A DNA stretch of 39,704 nt from positions 1 through 39,704 of the forward strand of contig CANGXM010000004.1 of the NCBI GenBank assembly GCA_947457845.1, read 5' to 3'. Both the position numbers and the translations under genes were made by a program. Origin of the DNA: Rhodospirillales bacterium (lineage in GTDB: Bacteria > Pseudomonadota > Alphaproteobacteria > Azospirillales > Azospirillaceae). The notes below the pieces were generated by a model. That model saw only the letters and a list, made by a program, of their open reading frames with translations, was not told where the DNA came from and made no database searches. Within the stretch, counting starts at the first letter, position 1; every line of letters starts with the position of its first letter. Shown here piece by piece: positions 36,005 through 39,704 of this stretch.

Positions 36005-36412
36005 ATGACCGACACCGCAATCAGGATGTCGAGCCCCGACGGGGTCTGGCCGGCCCCGACCTACGAGCACGTCGCCGTCGCCGGCGACTTCGTCTTCGTC
36101 GCCGGGCAGGTCGCCCGCGACCCGCAGGGCAACTGGGTGGGCCTCGGCGACGCCGGCGCCCAGGCCGCACAGGTCTACCGCAACATCGGCCGCATCCTGG
36201 AGAGCGTGGGGGCGACGCCGCGCGACGTGGTCAAGATCAACACGATCCTGACCGCACGCGAGAACAGCAAGGCGATCACGGAGGAACGGCTGAAGTTCTT
36301 CGGCGACCACAAGCCGCCGCACACCGGCATCGTGATCACGGGCCTCGGCAGCCCCGAGGTGCTTGTGGAGGTCGAGGTGATCGCCTACCTGCCCGCGGGC
36401 CGACGCAAGTGA
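36005..36412 (+). CDS. Rid-family protein (YjgF/YER057c/UK114), non-canonical
   Basis: A 135-residue protein of the Rid superfamily, usually homotrimeric. Canonical RidA hydrolyses reactive enamine/imine intermediates made by PLP enzymes. Family features are FVAGQVARDPQG, VYRNIGRILESVGATPRDVVKI and VEVEVIAY. The Arg that RidA uses in catalysis, three residues before the final VEV, is Glu118 here, so this belongs to another Rid subgroup and may not be an imine deaminase. A GGAGCGAAG ribosome site precedes the ATG. It overlaps the DegT aminotransferase by GTGA, so the two are probably made together. Confidence 0.87.
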   Translation: MTDTAIRMSSPDGVWPAPTYEHVAVAGDFVFVAGQVARDPQGNWVGLGDAGAQAAQVYRNIGRILESVGATPRDVVKINTILTARENSKAITEERLKFFGDHKPPHTGIVITGLGSPEVLVEVEVIAYLPAGRRK

Positions 36413-37539
36413 GCGTCCCCTTCTACGACCACGCCAAGCTCTACGCCCGTCGCAAGGCGGAGATCGACGGCGCCATCGCCCGCGTCCTCTCGTCGGGGCG
36501 GCTCGACTGGGGCGAGGAGGTTCCGGCCTTCGAGGCGGAGTTCGCCGCCTGGGTCGGCGCCGCCCACGCCGTCACCGTCAATTCCGGCACCGCCGCCATC
36601 AAGGTCGCGCTGATGGCGCTGGGCGTCGGGGAGGGGGACGAGGTGATCACGGTGTCGAACACCGACATCGCCTCCTCCTCCGCGATCCACCACGTCGGGG
36701 CGAAATGCGTCTGGGTCGACGTCGATCCCCTCACCATGACGATGGACGTGGCGCAGGCCGAACGCGCGATCACCCCGCGGACGAAGGCGATCCTGCCGGT
36801 CGACCTCTACGGCCATCCGGCCGACCTGAAGGCGATCTGCGACCTCGCGAAGGCCCGTGGCCTCGTGGTGGTCGAGGATGCGTGCCTCGCGCTCGGCGCC
36901 GCGGTCGACGGACGGCGCATCGGCACCTGGGCCGACGTCACCTGCTTCAGCTTCGCGCCCACCAAGCACCTCGGCTCGATCGGCAGCGGCGGCGCCTGCG
37001 TCACCCGGAGCCAGGAGCTGGCGGAGCGGATGCAGATGCTGTCCGGCTACGGCCAGCCGCGCGCGTGGCACCGGTCGATCGGCAAGGAGGGCCGCCCGCT
37101 CAACCACCTGACCGAGGGGCTGAACGAGCGGCTCGACGAACTGCAGGCGGCCGTCCTGCGGGCGAAGCTGCCCGACCTCGACGCCTCGCTCGCCGCCCGG
37201 CGTGCGCAGGCCGCCCTCTATGCCGTGGGTTTCGCGGGGTCGGCGGTCACCGTCCCCGGCGTGCGGCCGGGCGTCGACCACGCCTGGCGAAACTACGTGA
37301 TCCGGGTGGAGGGGCGCGACCGGGTGCGCGAGCGGCTGACGGCGGCGGGCATCGGCACGTCCATGTCCTATGCCCCGCCGATGCACCTCCAGCCGGTCTA
37401 TCGCGGCTACGGCATGGGCCCGGGGTCGCTCCCGGTGTCGGAGCACGCGGGCGACCGCCTTCTGAACCTGCCCATCGGCCCGCATCTGGAGGCGGGGATG
37501 GTGGAGGCCGTGGTCGTGGCGGTGCGGGCGGCGCTCTGA
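36409..37539 (+). CDS. DegT/DnrJ/EryC1/StrS-family aminotransferase
   Basis: A 376-residue PLP enzyme. The PLP lysine is Lys186 in SFAPTKHLGSIGSGG. Other family marks are NSGTAAIKVAL, VDLYGHPADL and VVEDACLALGA. These enzymes aminate keto-sugars or keto-cyclitols, usually for nucleotide sugars or aminocyclitols. It starts at GTG 36409, coupled to the Rid gene, and ends 3 bases before the convergent EamA gene. A keto group made by the neighbouring GMC dehydrogenase could be its substrate; this is only a guess from proximity. Confidence 0.9.
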   Translation: MSVPFYDHAKLYARRKAEIDGAIARVLSSGRLDWGEEVPAFEAEFAAWVGAAHAVTVNSGTAAIKVALMALGVGEGDEVITVSNTDIASSSAIHHVGAKCVWVDVDPLTMTMDVAQAERAITPRTKAILPVDLYGHPADLKAICDLAKARGLVVVEDACLALGAAVDGRRIGTWADVTCFSFAPTKHLGSIGSGGACVTRSQELAERMQMLSGYGQPRAWHRSIGKEGRPLNHLTEGLNERLDELQAAVLRAKLPDLDASLAARRAQAALYAVGFAGSAVTVPGVRPGVDHAWRNYVIRVEGRDRVRERLTAAGIGTSMSYAPPMHLQPVYRGYGMGPGSLPVSEHAGDRLLNLPIGPHLEAGMVEAVVVAVRAAL

Positions 37540-37542
37540 GCG

Positions 37543-38412
37543 TCAGCGTCCGCGCACCGCGAGCCAGAGCCCCGCGCCGACCAGGAGGATGGCGCCCGCG
37601 AGGTGCGGGGTGACGGGCTCGCCCAGCAGCGCCGCGCCGAGGATGGCCGCGGTCAACGGGCTCAACGAGAGGAAGGCGGTCGCCCGCGTCGGGCTCGCGT
37701 GCCGGAGCGCCCAGAGCCAGAGCACGTAGCCACCCCCGCTGTTGAGGCCCACGAAGACGATCGCGGCCCACCCCGTCGCGTCGACGTCCGGGAGCGTCGC
37801 GACGCCGCCCTCGGCCACGGCCAGCGGGACGAGGGCCGCGACCGCGGCGCCCATCGCGAGGGCGCTGACCGGCAGGGTGGGATAGCGGCGCAGATAGGGG
37901 CCGTAGAGGACCGAGCAGACGGCGGCCGCCAGCGCGCTCCCCAGGACCGCGGCCGTCCCGGTCCACGCCGATCCGCCCGTCTCCGCCGTCAGCTTCTCCG
38001 CGAGCGACAGGGCGACCCCGGCGAAGGAGAGCAGGACGCCCGCGGCCTTCGTCGCGCCGATGCGCTCCCGCCCGAGGAGGGCCGCCACGACCATGGTCAT
38101 CGTCGGTGCGAGCGCGAACAGGAGCGCCACCCGCGCCGCCGACAGGTGCGCCAGCGCCACGTTGATGAGCGCCACGACGACCGCGAACTGGACGATCCCG
38201 AACAGCGCGATCGGGGCGAGGTCCCGCCGGTCGATGGCGACCCGGCCCGCCGCCAGCACGGGCGGGATCAGGCACAGCACCCCGATCGTGTAGCGCAGCA
38301 GCGCCAGCATCGCAGGGCCGGTCTGGTCGACGGCGAAGCGGCTCGCGACCATGGCCGCCCCCACCTGCACGCCGACGACGGCGGCGGCGGCGAGGGGGAG
38401 GGCGGGGTTCAC
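37543..38412 (-). CDS. EamA/DMT-family transporter
   Basis: A 289-residue integral membrane protein with about ten hydrophobic helices in two similar halves, typical of the EamA (drug/metabolite transporter) family. The second half shows the family's LSLSPLTAAILGAALLGEPVT segment. These proteins export amino acids or metabolites across the inner membrane; the substrate is unknown. It starts at GTG 38412, overlapping the stop of the MarR-GNAT gene, which suggests that the regulator and exporter form one operon. Confidence 0.9.
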   Translation of the reverse strand: MNPALPLAAAAVVGVQVGAAMVASRFAVDQTGPAMLALLRYTIGVLCLIPPVLAAGRVAIDRRDLAPIALFGIVQFAVVVALINVALAHLSAARVALLFALAPTMTMVVAALLGRERIGATKAAGVLLSFAGVALSLAEKLTAETGGSAWTGTAAVLGSALAAAVCSVLYGPYLRRYPTLPVSALAMGAAVAALVPLAVAEGGVATLPDVDATGWAAIVFVGLNSGGGYVLWLWALRHASPTRATAFLSLSPLTAAILGAALLGEPVTPHLAGAILLVGAGLWLAVRGR

Positions 38413-39335
38413 AGGTCGCGCTCCCAGACCTCGGCGACATGGTCGCGGCCGAAGCTGCGCTCGGGCGTCGCCGAGACGCGCGCGAACCCGGCCGCCTTGT
38501 AGATCGCCCGGGCCGCCGCAAGCTCGTCGAACGTCCAGAGCGTCATGCGCCGGTATCCCGTGTCGCGGGCGAAGGCGATCGCCTCGCCCACCAGCCGGCG
38601 GCCGAGGCCGAGGCCGCGCGCGGCCGGATCGACGATGAGGAGGCGGAGCTTGGCTGTCCGCGCGTCGTGACGGACGACGCAGACCGACCCCGCCCGCCGC
38701 CCGTCGATCTCCACGATCCAGAACTGCTCGCACGCGGGGTCCAGCGTCCGGGTCCCGATCTCGGCAACGATGCCGGCGACCAGCGCCTCGAACGACGCGT
38801 CCCAGCCGTGCTCCCGCGCATAGAGGGTCCCGTGCCGCTCGACGACCCAGCCGAGGTCGCCCGACCGCGGCGGACGCAGGAGGATCGTGGGGGCGGCGCC
38901 GGCCGGCTCGCCGAGGAGCGCCTCGACCGTGCCGAGCGCGTCGACCAGCCGTGCCCGCCCATCCGCCGACAGCGCCGCGAGAAGAGCGCCGACCTCGCGC
39001 CGGGAGCCGGCATCGATCTCCGCGAACGCCGACCGGCCGGCGTCCGACAGCGACAGGAGGATCTGGCGGCCGTCGGTTTCGGACGCGCGGCGGACGAGGA
39101 GGCCGCGGCGGTCGAGACCGGCCAGGAGGCGGCTCAGATAGCCCGCGTCGATCCCGAGGTCACGACCGAGGTCCGCCGCGGTCGCCGTGCCGCGCTGGGC
39201 CAGTTCGAACACCACGCGGGCCTCGGTCAGCGTGAAGGCGCTGCCGACGAGCCCTTCCCGAAGGATCCCGAGGCGGCGGGTGTAGAACCGGCTGAACCGC
39301 CGGACCGCGGCGATACCCGCTTCGACGTCGACCAT
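38409..39335 (-). CDS. MarR-type regulator fused to a GNAT acetyltransferase
   Basis: A 308-residue two-domain protein. Residues 1-145 are a MarR winged helix (TLTEARVVFELAQRGTATAA, then recognition helix DAGYLSRLLAGLDRRGL and wing RRASETDGRQILLSLSDAG). Residues about 150-308 are a GNAT domain with the acetyl-CoA motif DPAARGLGLGRRLVGEAI and the ending AIYKAAGFARVSATPERSFG. This fusion is a known bifunctional family. It probably senses or acetylates a small molecule and controls the coupled EamA exporter. A perfect inverted repeat upstream (39377-39391) is a candidate autoregulatory site. Confidence 0.92.
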   Translation of the reverse strand: MVDVEAGIAAVRRFSRFYTRRLGILREGLVGSAFTLTEARVVFELAQRGTATAADLGRDLGIDAGYLSRLLAGLDRRGLLVRRASETDGRQILLSLSDAGRSAFAEIDAGSRREVGALLAALSADGRARLVDALGTVEALLGEPAGAAPTILLRPPRSGDLGWVVERHGTLYAREHGWDASFEALVAGIVAEIGTRTLDPACEQFWIVEIDGRRAGSVCVVRHDARTAKLRLLIVDPAARGLGLGRRLVGEAIAFARDTGYRRMTLWTFDELAAARAIYKAAGFARVSATPERSFGRDHVAEVWERDL

Positions 39336-39376
39336 GCGCGATATCCCCGACGATCGTTGCCATCGTCAAGAAGATC

Positions 39377-39391
39377 GTTGACCGGGTCAAC
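39377..39391. promoter_or_regulatory. Inverted repeat GTTGAC-CGG-GTCAAC upstream of MarR-GNAT
   Basis: A perfect 6-bp inverted repeat lies 42 bases before the MarR-GNAT start, in the 68-base gap next to the partial gene at the right edge. On the minus strand it contains TTGACC, a possible -35 element. MarR proteins commonly bind palindromes of this size in their own promoters. The palindrome ACGATCGT at 39350-39357 is a second, weaker candidate. Confidence 0.4.
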
Positions 39392-39403
39392 GGCCCGTCG
39401 GGG

Positions 39404-39704
39404 TCACCCTTCGGTGCCGCCCTGGGGATTGTTGCGCCGGGCGGCGCGATGCCAGGGAATCGGGATGGGGCGCGCGGCCTGCTCGTCCCGCCGGCTCGCC
39501 GACATGTCGATCTCGATCCGCGCGAGCACGCGCCGCAGTTCGTGGACCGCATCGCCCAGGGTCTGGACCGACTTCTCGCCCGGCGTCTGCCGCCAGCTGC
39601 GATAGGCGACGAGAGCGGCGCGCGCGGTCTCGCGCAGGCGCCCCTCCGTCGCGTCGACCGGGGCCGGTTCGCTGCGTCCGGCGCCGCCCGCGGCGGCCGG
39701 GGCC
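39404..39704 (-). CDS. Unrecognised protein, partial (5' end outside window)
   Basis: One frame is open from the right edge to a TGA at 39404-39406, giving about 100 C-terminal residues. It is rich in Arg and Ala and looks largely helical (for example ETARAALVAYRSWRQ and LGDAVHELRRVLARIEIDM), followed by a Pro-rich segment RPIPIPWHRAARRNN and a polar tail. I do not recognise the family. Third-position G/C bias supports coding. It lies upstream of the MarR-GNAT gene on the same strand, so it may be in the same transcription unit, although the intervening inverted repeat argues for a separate promoter. Confidence 0.55.
   Translation of the reverse strand, partial: APAAAGGAGRSEPAPVDATEGRLRETARAALVAYRSWRQTPGEKSVQTLGDAVHELRRVLARIEIDMSASRRDEQAARPIPIPWHRAARRNNPQGGTEG

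Overview
The window is about 70% GC with dense, often overlapping genes and strong third-position G/C. It carries no rRNA, tRNA, insertion sequence, CRISPR array or replication origin that I can see. The protein families (Dpp/Opp transporters, COG1228 amidohydrolases, PuuE-type allantoinase, gluconate-dehydrogenase-like GMC enzyme) and the intergenic repeats suggest a free-living, high-GC alphaproteobacterium, perhaps Rhodospirillales-like. That placement is an inference from style, not from a marker gene.

Layout. (1) 1-785, minus: 5' part of a sugar-nucleotide epimerase-like gene that runs off the left edge. (2) 989-8541, plus: an operon of two tandem DUF4438-like proteins, an Ldh-family dehydrogenase, a creatinase-like M24 protein, an OppD/OppF ATPase pair and an M32 carboxypeptidase. 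(3) 8545-9990, minus: a cyclic-nucleotide-domain MscS channel with its own promoter. (4) 20851 down to 10094, minus, operon A: peptide-binding protein, two permeases, TIM-barrel glycosidase-like protein, amidohydrolase, aminotransferase, Gfo/Idh/MocA oxidoreductase, OppD, OppF. (5) 31687 down to 21015, minus, operon B: two SDR dehydrogenases, amidohydrolase, binding protein, two permeases, aminotransferase, VOC epimerase-like protein, AspA/AstE-like deacylase, PuuE-like allantoinase, ureidoglycolate lyase-like protein. (6) 31800-33838, plus: a third OppD/OppF pair, divergent from operon B. (7) 33934-39704: a GMC dehydrogenase with a divergent small subunit-like gene, a Rid protein, a DegT aminotransferase, an EamA exporter, a MarR-GNAT fusion and a partial gene at the right edge.

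How it fits together. Operons 2, A and B plus the third OppDF pair look like one catabolic island for imported peptide-, N-acyl-amino-acid- or ureide-like compounds: ABC importers feed amidohydrolases and peptidases, whose products go to aminotransferases and dehydrogenases. The module 'binding protein, two permeases, amidohydrolase, aminotransferase' occurs twice. The best evidence for a single regulon is an 18-19 bp box, TGTCTAC(n)TTGTAATACAAT-like, in front of the first operon (875-892), operon A (20964-20982, reverse) and the operon B/third OppDF divergent promoter (31727-31745). Its core fits the TNGTNNNACNA pattern known for FadR-type GntR repressors. No such regulator is encoded in the window.

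Two repeat families sit between genes. One is a pair of opposed hairpins sharing an 11-nt loop (TCGACAGGCTC), found at four loci. The other is a C/T-rich then G/A-rich tract, found at the binding-protein/permease junction of both transporter operons. No stretch above 300 bases lacks a gene; the longest gap (786-988) is the promoter region of the first operon.
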